Assembly (NCBI GenBank): GCA_013397435.1
Contig: VZRG01000288.1
Span: 408,349 to 472,348 of the forward strand
Origin: Erythrocercus mccallii
Lineage: Eukaryota > Chordata > Aves > Passeriformes > Dicruridae
Length of the DNA stretch: 64,000 bases
Direction of reading: 5' to 3'
Shown here: in pieces, positions 50,174 to 60,300 of the stretch
Position numbering within the stretch: position 1 is the stretch's first letter
How the letters are laid out: each line of letters begins with the position of its first letter
Program-made: the position numbers and the translations under genes
Notes under the pieces: generated by a model
What the model was told of the DNA's origin: nothing
The model's database searches: none
Seen by the model: only the letters and a program-made list of their open reading frames with translations

Positions 50174-50267
50174 TTTACTCAGGAAGGTAATTTAAATTCA
50201 GAACCCCTGGAGTCTCCACTTTACTAGAAGAAACTATGTATTTTGCAGGATTTAATTGCAGGAGTGC

Positions 50268-50472
50268 TTAAAACAGAAAGTTTTTTCTCCCACCCAATAC
50301 TTCCTGTACTTTTTTTGCTGCAGAGCCAGGCAGTTCTTGTGACCTTTTGAAGCCAAGCTGTGTCTTCTCTTCTCTTGGTGCAGTGCTGCTGCTGATAGCC
50401 CTGGGCACATGGCATTTGTACACAGGGTGGAATGCAGGTTGGTCGCATGTGAAATTCACAGCCAAGTCCTCC
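50268..50472 (-). CDS. Candidate 97-aa gene, 3' exon
   Basis: It encodes the last base of codon 30 and residues 31-97, opening EDLAVNFTCDQPAFHP. The acceptor has a good pyrimidine tract. Confidence 0.38.
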
Positions 50473-50667
50473 CTGGAAGGGAAATGGTATAATCACTTTA
50501 GTGTGGTGCTGTCTCTGGGCAGGTAAGGTGACAGAGAAATCCTGGTAATGATCCCCACATCTCCAGAGATTCTCATACCTGAGCCAGAGCTTTCTTTGGG
50601 TGTAATTCTGTATATATTCTAAGTCAGTAGTTTTGAACTGAGTCTCAGAACAACTCTCTGAAGACAT
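50268..50667 (-). CDS. Candidate two-exon gene for an unrecognised 97-aa protein
   Basis: Read on the minus strand, an acceptor (aggatgaaatccag) is followed two bases later by ATG at 50667-50665. Codons run to CTC TGG CTC AG|GTATGA, with the donor at 50578-50577. After a 106-bp intron the acceptor atttcccttccag opens the second exon at 50472. The 2+1 phase gives Arg30, and the frame then runs 67 more residues to TAA at 50270-50268. The product has MSSESCSETQF at the start, YTQRKLWL before the junction, then NFTCDQPAFHPVYKCHVP, and a basic, Gly/Lys-rich tail. No signal peptide or membrane segment is visible. AATAAA follows the stop by about 95 bases. The size and style recall small ciliary or sperm microtubule-associated proteins, but I recognise no family. 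A 147-aa unspliced frame starts at the same ATG and is the alternative. Confidence 0.4.
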
Positions 50668-50669
50668 GT
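50579..50669 (-). CDS. Candidate 97-aa gene, exon with start codon
   Basis: It encodes residues 1-29 plus two bases. Genomic sequence just upstream has an in-frame TGA, so if the acceptor at 50671-50670 is used, any earlier exon is probably 5'UTR. Confidence 0.38.
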
Positions 50670-52399
50670 CTGGATTTCATCCTAGAAATGGAAACAGTTT
50701 ACCTTGCTGTAATGTAATGTAATGTAATGTAATGTAGAATCCTATTAGGTAACATCAAAGCTCAAATTTCAAATTCAGCTAGCTGAATCTAGCTGAAGAA
50801 TGGACTCTCTGGAATACTCTGAAAATCCTGTGGAATACCCTCTCCAGATGGAAACCTCATATTTAGAAACCAGTTATGTCTCTTTACCCAGAACTAGTCT
50901 GTAGGTAACTCCTGGGTGATCTGAGCATCTGATATACATTCCCCATTTCCAGATAAATAGTTATAAAATGTAAAAGTATTTCCTTTTAAGAGTGACCATG
51001 TGGTTTCTGTGACTTCCTCTACACCTGCTCCAGGCTGGAACTCAAAGACAAGAGCTCTGCCTATAGCACTGGGACTCATGGTTTGCACACAGATCTCACC
51101 CTGATGAGACAAAGCACTTGCTGAGCTGAAGGAGGCTAACAGGAATACCAGCTCAGTTCAAAGTTTAGTTCAAAGGTAATTTAAAAGCAGAAAGGCTCTG
51201 AGGCTGTTGAGCCTTTTGTGAGGCAGAGAAGCATAAAGGATATTTTCTCTTTGGAACTGGCACAAGGCAGGAAATTTGCCCTTGCCCCTCTTGGCCTACA
51301 GATAGTGTGACCTCCTTACCTAAAACAATGTTCTGCTCAGTCCTTCCCTGACCTGAACTCAGTGCTTGAGAGAAGAGGGGAGCAAGTGTGGAGGGGAAAA
51401 GACACCTGCCCTCTGCAGCCTGGCTGAGTTCCTGGCGATTCAGGGCTCCTGACAGAGAAATCAGAGCTGCAGCCTCCCAGGATTTATGTGCTGAGTGTGG
51501 TAAGCAGGGGCTGCAATCACTCTGGCTAAGGGCAGTGCTGCAGACAAAGTGTCACAGCAGTGTTGGAGGCAGGATTTGAAAAGGGGAGCCCAGAGATGTG
51601 TGCACTGGTGCAAAAGAAGGGATCATTCTCCACATTCTCATCAAGCACGGCATGTGAAATTTCCAAACTTTCCAGAATCTGTTTTTGAGAGCTCTGCAGT
51701 GAAATGCAGATGGAAGAGGTGGTTGCAAACAATCCCTGTGTTCCTCAGCTGAAGCTGTGCAGAAGATGGGAGGTCTCAGGGAGGCTATGTGCTGTGCTTG
51801 TTCCCAAAGAAGATATGGAAGAGCCGGAAGCATCTTTTGCAAATTGGTACTTGCTGATTTAAAGAATAAGGGGAAATTAATTTGCAGGTGCTTTTACCAT
51901 CTAAGGAGAAAGGCAACACTCACTTAAAGAGTGTTCTTTGCAGCAAACATTAATTAGAGGTGGAAAACTAATATCAATTGCAAATATATATGTGTGTGTA
52001 TGTCTATAATATGTATAAAATATTTAGCCTCACTTTTGCTGTATTAAACATTTTGAATAAATAATTCCTGGCTGCGGTGGATGAAGCAGATGGGTCTGCT
52101 AAACTTCTGAAAAGTCACTGTGATTTTCCAGTGTCTGATTCTCTGTCTGCCTTGAACTGGCCTTGGCGTCCTGTTCAGAACATACACCTCCACATAGGCA
52201 AAGGAAGGAATTAATTTTACCCCATATGCTCATGATAATTTGTTGACTGCTGAAGAAGGATCCCACAATAGAGGAGCTTTTGGTCCAATGTGGACAAGCT
52301 TCTGTGCTCTTGCTGTGTTTTCTATGTATGTGGTGGGAAACAAGTTGAAGTTATTAACTTACTGAATTCCAGATGGGAGGAATGAGCTGGGTGGCAAAG
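50670..52399. other. Intergenic DNA, possible 5' side of the minus-strand gene
   Basis: A minus-strand open frame at 50894-51112 is protein-like in composition, but I see no donor that would join it to the ATG exon. Otherwise nothing. Confidence 0.4.
50710..50736. repeat. Microsatellite (AATGT)n
   Basis: Five pentamer units. It lies just upstream (minus-strand sense) of the candidate 97-aa gene. Confidence 0.95.
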
Positions 52400-52404
52400 G
52401 GGAC

Positions 52405-53758
52405 TGTGATGGTTTTAGTGTTCGCAATTTGATATATGACTAGGAGGATTCAAAAAGCAAAACAAGCTTACCTTAAAATTACAAAAAAGATAGTTTATTC
52501 ACGCACATTAAGAAGAAGAAAATAAGGACAGAAAGAAAACAAATAAATAACAAATGAAGCTTTCAAAGACATCCTTCTCTCCCTCCCCAAGTATTCACTT
52601 TCTTACACACAACATAAAAAGACACAACCTGTAATTTCAGTCGTTTTACCATTTAAAAATAATCTTTCATCAGTTCTTTTAGGTGCGGAGTCTTTCTGAG
52701 CCTTATGGAGACATGGTCACATGAGGAGCAGTCCTCTGGTGGCTTCCATGCCACACATCTGCAGCAGCCAGAAAGGAGCCTCTGCAAACTCTGGAATCTT
52801 ACCCAGCTTAGCAGCTTTTCCAACACTGCACATGGGTCATACTCTGCTTATTAGGGGTACTGTTTAAGAATGCCTCTTGAAGTGTAAAGCAAAGATTCTC
52901 TTCTACTGTTTCCAAAATCATCTTCATCTGAAAACTAAAAATCTCCTTTTTTCCCTTAGGAGCACAAAACTCCTCATATCACTTATACTAGCACTTTGCA
53001 TTCCCCCCAAACAGCATCTATATGTTACAGGAAAAAAGTCAAATTTTCCATATTACTAGGAAATGTCCAGCCACATTAGACCACTCCTTATGCTTCGCCC
53101 TAAAGAGTCTTTTCACTCTCTCTTCACTGACTTAGTCACATGCTGCCTTTTTATAGCTCAATTACTTTGTCTTGTCGTTGCTCCGGGAGAGGCCAGGGCT
53201 CTGGAGGTTCCATCTGCTGGCAGGAAAGAGTTGAAGAGGCCTGCGGTGCACACGTGGTCTCTGCCGGCGGGAGCTGCAAAAGCCACGCGGTGGTGAGGGA
53301 GGCTGGTGGGTGCCTTCTTTTCCACCCCTTGGTCTCACGGCGTGCGCTGCTCCTGAGGCAGGAGCGGGGAGGGAAGAGAGAACATCCCCCCAACCCCGGC
53401 CAGCGACACTGGCAGCTGCGGGGGCTTTTCCTCTCCCGTCCCGCTGGGATCGGACCAGGCACGGCTGGGTCTCTCCTCCGTGGGGGCAGTGGGGCCTGGC
53501 CTGGCCCTGCCCGGCCGCCACACCGTATTACCGGGTGCCTCACCCAGAGAGAAAGAGCGGCTCCAACCCATCCTTAGCATTATATAGTGCATTTCCCAAA
53601 AGTCGCATACTGTTTTCTTATTGGTCAAACTACATACCAGTAGCTAAGAACTGGCCCCTGATAGGCCTGTCCTCTTTCAAATGAATTCAAAAGATCCTTA
53701 CAGAGTCGTATTCTCTATTTTCTTCAACTAAAAAAACAAACTGTGTTAACCCATAACA
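52405..53758 (-). mobile_element. Large solo LTR (1354 bp), antisense
   Basis: On the minus strand it starts TGTTATGGGTTAACAC and ends CTAAAACCATCACA. The 5-bp duplication GGGAC is exact at 52400-52404 and 53759-53763. A TATATAA box lies at 53578-53587, followed by a CpG-rich stretch (about 53160-53540). AATAAA sits near the far end (52494-52499). The 5-bp duplication suggests a class III (ERVL-like) or related element. No internal retroviral sequence is present, so it is a solo LTR. The open frames in its GC-rich part are chance. Confidence 0.75.
53578..53587 (-). promoter_or_regulatory. LTR TATA box
   Basis: ACTATATAATGC reads on the minus strand about 170 bases into the LTR, just before the GC-rich part. 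This is the usual U3/R arrangement. Confidence 0.5.
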
Positions 53759-56148
53759 GGGACACAACTAGATCCTTGAATCATGTCATTCCAGTTGGCC
53801 ATTGAGCTCAAAGACGTTGGAGAGGAGAAGCAAAAGGCCCAGTGGCAGCACAGAGCAGCCACCCATGATGGAACTTCATACACTGAGGAACCCTAGGTAT
53901 CTGCTTGCCGTGTCTGTGTTCCTAGCAGATAAAAAAGCCCTGTCCCTAGCAGATAAAAAAGAATTAACATTGATGGCATTCATAAATGCTCATTATTAAA
54001 TCTCCAGTTCACCGCATCCATCATTATCTTTCCCATGCAATAGCTCCTTTCAGAGAAGTCTCCAGTAAATGATGGACCATTTGTTCAGCCTGGCTTGTCT
54101 CAATGCATTCTTTGGACTCCATATCATGGTTCTGTTCATGCTGAAATCATCAGAGCTGTTTTCTCAACACTGTGGCCCGAAGTCCACCCTTATATGCCCA
54201 TGGAATGCCCAGGGAATCTCCATGATCTCACTGAAAACCATGAGCTGTCCCAGGCCTGTTTCACAGAACACGGTGCTTTGTTTCCTCTGTGTGCCTAAAA
54301 CAGCTGCCTTTTGGATCTCCTACAGTTCCCTTACAGTGCTGTAAAAGGTTTTCCTGGACAGAGCAAAGCTCCTGTGCCCAATCCCTAGAAATACAGAACA
54401 GGGTGCTGAGGGCTAAAGGAATTTGATCCTATAAATTGTGTTTGTCAAGCTGATCACGGGTTCAAGGTTAAATATTATCCATAGTTAAGTACTGACCATG
54501 TGAAATAGCAAACAGAAGCCCAGTCTTTTTATAGTGGTGCAGAAGGTATTTCATCATCTTAGGAACATCAAGATACTAAAGATAGATGGTGCCTGCAGCA
54601 TGGATTACTGAATATATCTGGTTTTTCTAACTGTTGGTACACCAACCTGCTTTTACCATTTGTACATTATAGATGGGGACAGAATGACACATCTCAGGGG
54701 GACGGATTCTCTTTACATCAGATTTCATTCCATAATAAATGAAAAAGGAGAGGTAAAACTATGAATCTACAATTTTTCCTCCCCACTGAAACACAATAAT
54801 GATAACAAATCCATCTTCCCTGATGTTTAATTCCTTTTCTTTTTAATTGCTTAAGAAGGTGTGCCTGTACCTCACTACTCAAGGTGTGTGTGGGAGTTGA
54901 ATGTAAAGCAGACTGTAAAGCATGTAAAGCTCATCAGTACCAGTTTAGTACAAGCCTGAAGAGGAATTTGGAAGCCAGGAATGCTTGAGCTGTGATACAG
55001 CTTTCCCACTCGAGTGCTTTCAGGTACTGCCCATGTTTCTTTTGCCATCTCTGGCCTCCAAATTCATCAAAGGAGAAATATTCTTTCCCTAAGAAGAATT
55101 CAAGCCACTGTGCCTCAACTGTGGATGTATTAAAGGCAAATATTATTGTGTATGAAAATGTCATTCTTCAAGTTACAATTAAGGTGAAATCAGTAGACAT
55201 CATAACTCTGTCTGATTTCTGGCATTAAAGATACAAAAAATTATTGTCTAACTATTGGCTGTTTAGCTAACACTTGGGTAATATATACAGGCAATAAAGA
55301 GATAAGTGTTATACATTTAAGCCATTTATCAAATCACCAATTTTCCTACTTAGAAACTAATGAAAAACTTAATTTCAAACTCTAGTTCACATTTCTAATG
55401 CCTCTTCCTGAGCTGTGCTTTTTATATTTCCTTCCCCCAAACAATCACATCAGTAAATTTCAATACCAAGATGCGCAACAGCAAGGAAATACCAAGGTTA
55501 TTTTGTGAGCATTCACGAAGGAGGACAAAGGAGAAGGTTATAAATTTCTGTTCAGAGACTCAAAGTAAGACGTGATGTGCAAGGCCCATCATAACATGAC
55601 CTTCTCTCTCTAAATAGACTGCTGTATATTGCCTGCAAAAGAAAAGTAGTCCATGCCAAATAATGCTTGAATAATGGTGATTTTGAATTTGTGAAGCAAT
55701 TCTGAGGAATGGATTCTAAGGACTGCAGAATACTTAATTGTTGTGCCAAAAAACACGCAACAAAAGCCAAGGAAAAGTGGCAAAATTTAAAACGTTCTTC
55801 ATTGCAAATAATTGACTATTTCCCATACATACGGTTACATAACAGAAGCAAACAACTTCATTGTGATATAGTTTGAATTGGATCTGGATGTAAATTAATT
55901 CCCTCATTGGATTTAATAACTGTTGGACCTTGGTCAGTTCTCCAACAGCAAGTGCAAAGATGCAACACTTGAGGGAAAAAAAACCCAAACAAAGTCATAG
56001 CAAAAGCTTGGGAAGACAAATATGATAAACTTGGGAAAATGTATTTAACTGTTTTCCATTTGACATGAGGACTGATTTACAGCATGCCCATTTAAAACTT
56101 TAATTGCACGTGGCATGAGAGCAAGTTTTTTTGTGTTGCCTCCTCAAG

Positions 56149-56217
56149 ATCAATGCTGTGAGCAGAAAGAAGCTGTGGACTGAGTTTATTAGAGAAGCTC
56201 TCCTGTTGAGTCATAAG
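56149..56217 (+). CDS. Possible internal exon, 23 codons
   Basis: A pyrimidine-rich acceptor (tttttttgtgttgcctcctcaag) is followed by 69 in-phase bases encoding INAVSRKKLWTEFIREALLL and SHK, then GTGCAG. Phase 0 at both ends would allow joining to 60103. The donor is weak and the frame stays open beyond it to 56319, so this may be chance or part of an old repeat. Confidence 0.18.
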
Positions 56218-57723
56218 GTGCAGAAAGGACTTCCTGTCCTTCTAAACTCCTTCTCAGAGAGGAGTATGGATGTGGCTGGGTCTAATCCCAGTGCTAGACT
56301 TAGTCAAAGGGTTTTATAGATGCAATTGAATCTTTTTACGACTTTGTCCCATGGGATTAAGGATGACAACGCAGATATACTTATATTAATAAAATTAATT
56401 ATTTTATTGATTATTCTTATGATGATCATTAGAATAAAAGACCCTAATCAGAATGATTTACAGTACGGTATAGATAATTACAGTTACTAGCATAGTGCAC
56501 TATTTTCTGAAGCAATACTGAAGCAATGATATTAAAGACAATAAAATAATTATTAAGTAGACACTGGATGTTACTCTCCCATACCAACAACTGTGGGCAA
56601 ATCTCTTTCACTTGGCCTTGAGGAGCATCCCCACTCATGGGAGAATCTCATGAATGCTCTTAGGAAAGGTTTGCTAGAAGTCTCTGCCATTTAAAAGTGG
56701 GATTTTATAGTATGAAATTATTGAATCTCTGTTTCTGTGCCAGCTGTGTCAGCTCAGCAGCCTTTAGCTCAGCAGCTTTAGATAAATTACCAGTACTATC
56801 ACTTGCTGGTTCCTTTATCAGTAATTTGCCTGCTACATCCTCACTGGTGCCAGTTTCTGTGAGGAAACCTTGTTCTTCACATCCTCAGTATGTTTGACTT
56901 TGGGATGGATGAGTCAGGCTGGTCCTGGCATTCTTCAACACCAAAAGCAGTTCAGTGTCCCTCTGTTCTCTATCCACCACTGATAACTTTTGCCAATAGG
57001 GTAAAGTTCCAGCTGTTTTAACTCCATGTAGTCAAAGCAACCTGCTATAATCAGTTGCCATTTAGACCCACAGTTTATTCATTTAAGGTCACCTGATGGC
57101 TTATGTACATCAGGACAGGAACTTTATCATCAAATTCAGTCTGCAGTTAGCCAGTGTGAGGTTTTCTGGCTGAGACTGGCACACAGTTGGTCATTTGGAT
57201 GCCCATATACTCCTGCCAGTCGCTGACAGCCTGGAGAAGGCATCCAGGCCCTTCTGCCTGGGTCACTGACTGGCTCTGTGGGGAACAGTCCTCCTGGCAA
57301 AGCGTTCTGGCACATGGAGCCTGGGAGGGTGAGCCATTTCCCTGGACTTGTCATTTCCCCAGGGTATTCAACAGGCTGTGCCTGAGCACTAAAACTGTCC
57401 TTGGGCCCATCCTTCCTAAAGAGAAAGACACAGAAACACCTCTGCCTTTCTGCTGGGTCTCTAAGCCAAGTGTTAATGGGGGAAAAGGTTCATATTCTGT
57501 AGGACCAGAGACCCCAAATTTAGTTTTGTTTGAGGCATTTGGGCTTGGCCCCTTAGGAAGGGTGTTCCCCTGCCCTGAACTGGCTCCCAGCAGCCTTTAA
57601 TAAAATCCCAGCCTTGTACTGTCTGGCATTCATTGCTCACAGCCACCCCTTCACCTTGAGACAGCCATACTGCAGGATTTGGGATGATCCCAGCATAATC
57701 GTAGTGTTTTGTTTGCTTGTAAG

Positions 57724-57818
57724 GAAGGAGAAGATCTAAAATGCAGTTTGCTACTGTGTTACCTCAACACCACCACTGTGGTGAAATTACATGAGAACCA
57801 CAGTGTGAAAGCCTCAAG
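57724..57818 (+). CDS. Possible internal exon, 31 codons
   Basis: The frame encodes EGEDLKCSLLLCYLNTTTVV, then KLHENHSVKAS and a split codon before GTCAGT. The acceptor (gtttgcttgtaag) is weak. Its phase fits only the alternative frame of exon 60103, not the preferred one, which counts against a single gene. Confidence 0.13.
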
Positions 57819-60102
57819 GTCAGTCACAGAATCTTCCAGGTTATTTGTGCTGACAAATCCAGCAGTCCAGAAGAAGAAATGATAGGATTTACACAAAAAG
57901 CATAAGATGAAATTAATACATCCAAATTAGTTCTCTTAATTTTGTGCCAATTTTCATGCTTCAAGTCATGCTAGCTGGCAATTACAGCAGGAAATGGTGC
58001 AGAAATTGTATTAAATCTGAAAATCTGATAACTCCAGAGAGCTGAGGTTTTTAATGAGTTGCCTTTCATTGTTTCAGTAGATAAAACATGAAAAGCCCTA
58101 CCACAAACACCCCAGCAGCCTTTAGTCAAAGAACTCCACCAACTTCTTCAGAGTTCAGCTACTGATTAATTTACTCTGGTGAATCAAAGGTTGCTTCTAC
58201 ATCACGCCATTCATTACATTTTGATGTAGATTTGGGTGAGTTTGATGTGTCTCATTAAGCAAATCAGATACTGGGCTCTCACACACAGATGGCTTCTCAA
58301 ACGCTTCCTGAGGAACTGACTGTGGAGCTCAAGGGCCTTAGGTGTGATCTCAGAATCAAATCAATTTTAAGATGTTTTGCAAAGTTTTGCTTGGAAAGCA
58401 AAGCAAGAGAGATGTGCAAGGATACCTACAGATGAGCAGAGGGAGGGAGACTGAGTGGATGAACTGGCTGGAGCAGCTAGCCAAGACACAATGCTCCAGA
58501 TCCAATGCTCCAGAGGTTCTTTCTGTAACAACTGTTTCAGCTCTGTACATCACAGGAATCAATATGTGCCACCAAAGTACAAACAATAAATCTTGCAAGG
58601 TGCTACAATAGCAGCTTGCTTAAAACAACATACATCCGTGCTTAACAGCTTTGGAAAATTGGACCTTGAGGGCTCAGCATGCTTTTGGATTAATTGCTTA
58701 GTGAGTTTTGCTCTCTGTTCTATGGAGCCATTATTCAAGCCATGACAGTATTTTCCATTATGTATCCATGTGTTTGGAACTGTTGAGAAAATATCTCCTC
58801 CAGATGGAAATGTAGTGTGCAAACTACCCAAATGCTATTTTTGGAAACAGCATTTTCAGAACAATTGTTTGGGACTTTACAATAGGCCTTGCTGAAAAAG
58901 TGACACTCTGCCTGGGAAAGGTTGACAGAAACAGAAGAGCTCCAGCCCATTCCTTGAGGACAAATATTTCAAAAAGATATTTAGTAAAGCAAGTTGGGGG
59001 TTTAACTTGAAGAACTTTGGGGGTGAAACATTAAAGATGAATTTTAATAAATGAAGATATAAGCAGGTGCTGCTATACTCAGCAGCCCAAGCCTATCCAT
59101 TGGGAATCTCTGGGGAAGTGGGAAGGGACAAGTCTTCAGGCTGACTCCTGTCAAACCTGGCATGAAGTGCTGGAAACTGAGACTGGGAAAGTTGTGGATA
59201 GGGGTTGAACAAACCAACAGCTTCCTCAGTCTGCAGATTTCATAGACAGAGAGGGAATTCCTTAGGGTGTCCTTAAAAGGGTCTTTTTCTAGGGACTGAA
59301 AATATTGTGGACGAGACAAAAAGGGTCTAGGCAGATCACAGTGGGATTTAAGCTGTGTTAAACTGATACATTTGCTTGGACAACAAGTGCTCTTTGTATC
59401 ATTGTAAGTTAAAATGTGGGCATTTGCACAGCTTAGCTAGAATATAAACAATTTCTTTTCTTTATTGTCTGGAAAAGCATATTGCCACTTTAGGCTCCAT
59501 TTTGGGATGCTGGGAGTGGTCTTCTGGAATGCATTAACCTGTACTATGAATCAATTCCTTCACCATGCTTTTAAGGTAATTCTAAAGGAATATGCTCCTT
59601 AGTGGAACCAGATACTAGGAGCTTTCAGACAAAGCATAGATCTTTGTGACTACCCCACAATAAAGCACATGCAAGATCACTCAAGAATTCGAGGCTGTCA
59701 ATGTATAAATCTGGTTGTCAGTCATAGTCTGGTTTCTTTTTGTTTTAGAGTGATTTGTTTTGTCAATGTCTTGAGTACATTTGGACCTCTGAGTCCTTCC
59801 TGTGCCTGCTGGCTCTTTGGCTGCCACATTTGTGTAGACAACCAGGCTGAAACACTTGCTGACAATTATTTTGTTTCCATGCATGTTAGCTTGGTGCATT
59901 TTCACATTGTCCCCTAAGTTTCTACTACATTTAAGTTTGAATTTGCCTCTCTGGGAGTTTGAAAATGCCATTCCTACAAATTTCTAATGGAAAATAGGCA
60001 ACCAAATATTTTACCTGTCTTTCATTTTTTGAGCCATCTAACTTTATACAGAGGCTCATCACTGTGTGGAACCTGTGAATCTTTGTCTTTCATTGATTTC
60101 AG

Positions 60103-60299
60103 CTTCTTGATCAGCTCTCATCACCAGATTTCAACAGAAATGTAAGTGCTGAGGCTGGAAGTCTGTCACAGTTGTTCAAGGCTGGCTCGTTTTTCCCTTT
60201 GGGCATTTTCTAGAATATCTTCTTATACATAATGTATCTCTTTCTCCATAGGCTTCTGTTTCACGGTTCTCCAAAGCCTTGGCTCTTCCTTGTCAATAA
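60103..60299 (+). CDS. Terminal exons of an unidentified gene or lncRNA (partial)
   Basis: Exon 60103-60141 follows acceptor ctttcattgatttcag and ends at donor AAT|GTAAGTGCT. After a 110-bp intron with acceptor ctttctccatag, exon 60252 onward runs in phase 0 to TAA at 60297-60299. The encoded tail is LLDQLSSPDFNRN joined to ASVSRFSKALALPCQ. The stop codon lies within AATAAA, followed about 40-55 bases later by TG- and T-rich sequence. The splice and end signals are strong, the coding claim weaker. The other open frame through this join would read past AATAAA. I do not recognise the protein, and upstream exons are not established. Confidence 0.35.
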
Positions 60300-60300
60300 A
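60295..60300 (+). terminator. Poly(A) signal AATAAA of the terminal exon
   Basis: AATAAA is followed by a CA site near 60318-60323 and then ttattcttttgtgctg, a usual downstream U/GU-rich element. Confidence 0.5.

Larger units (their letters stand above)
53764..60102. other. Intergenic or intronic DNA before the 60.1-kb terminal exons
   Basis: Holds only the two weak exon candidates at 56149-56217 and 57724-57818. If the 60.1-kb transcript is long, this would be intron. Confidence 0.4.

Noticed and set aside
50224..50667. Unspliced 147-aa minus-strand frame
   Set aside because: It starts at the same ATG as the spliced 97-aa candidate but reads through a clear GTATGA...CCAG intron. The spliced frame is more protein-like.
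51388..51510. Possible exon ending TGTG|GTAAGC
   Set aside because: Good donor, but no convincing acceptor or partner exon in the right phase.
53151..53628. Overlapping long open frames on both strands
   Set aside because: They lie in the CpG-rich part of the solo LTR, where high GC lowers stop frequency. No retroviral motif is present.
57187..57600. 137-aa + strand open frame
   Set aside because: Composition is ordinary for GC-richer noncoding DNA and there is no splice or domain support.
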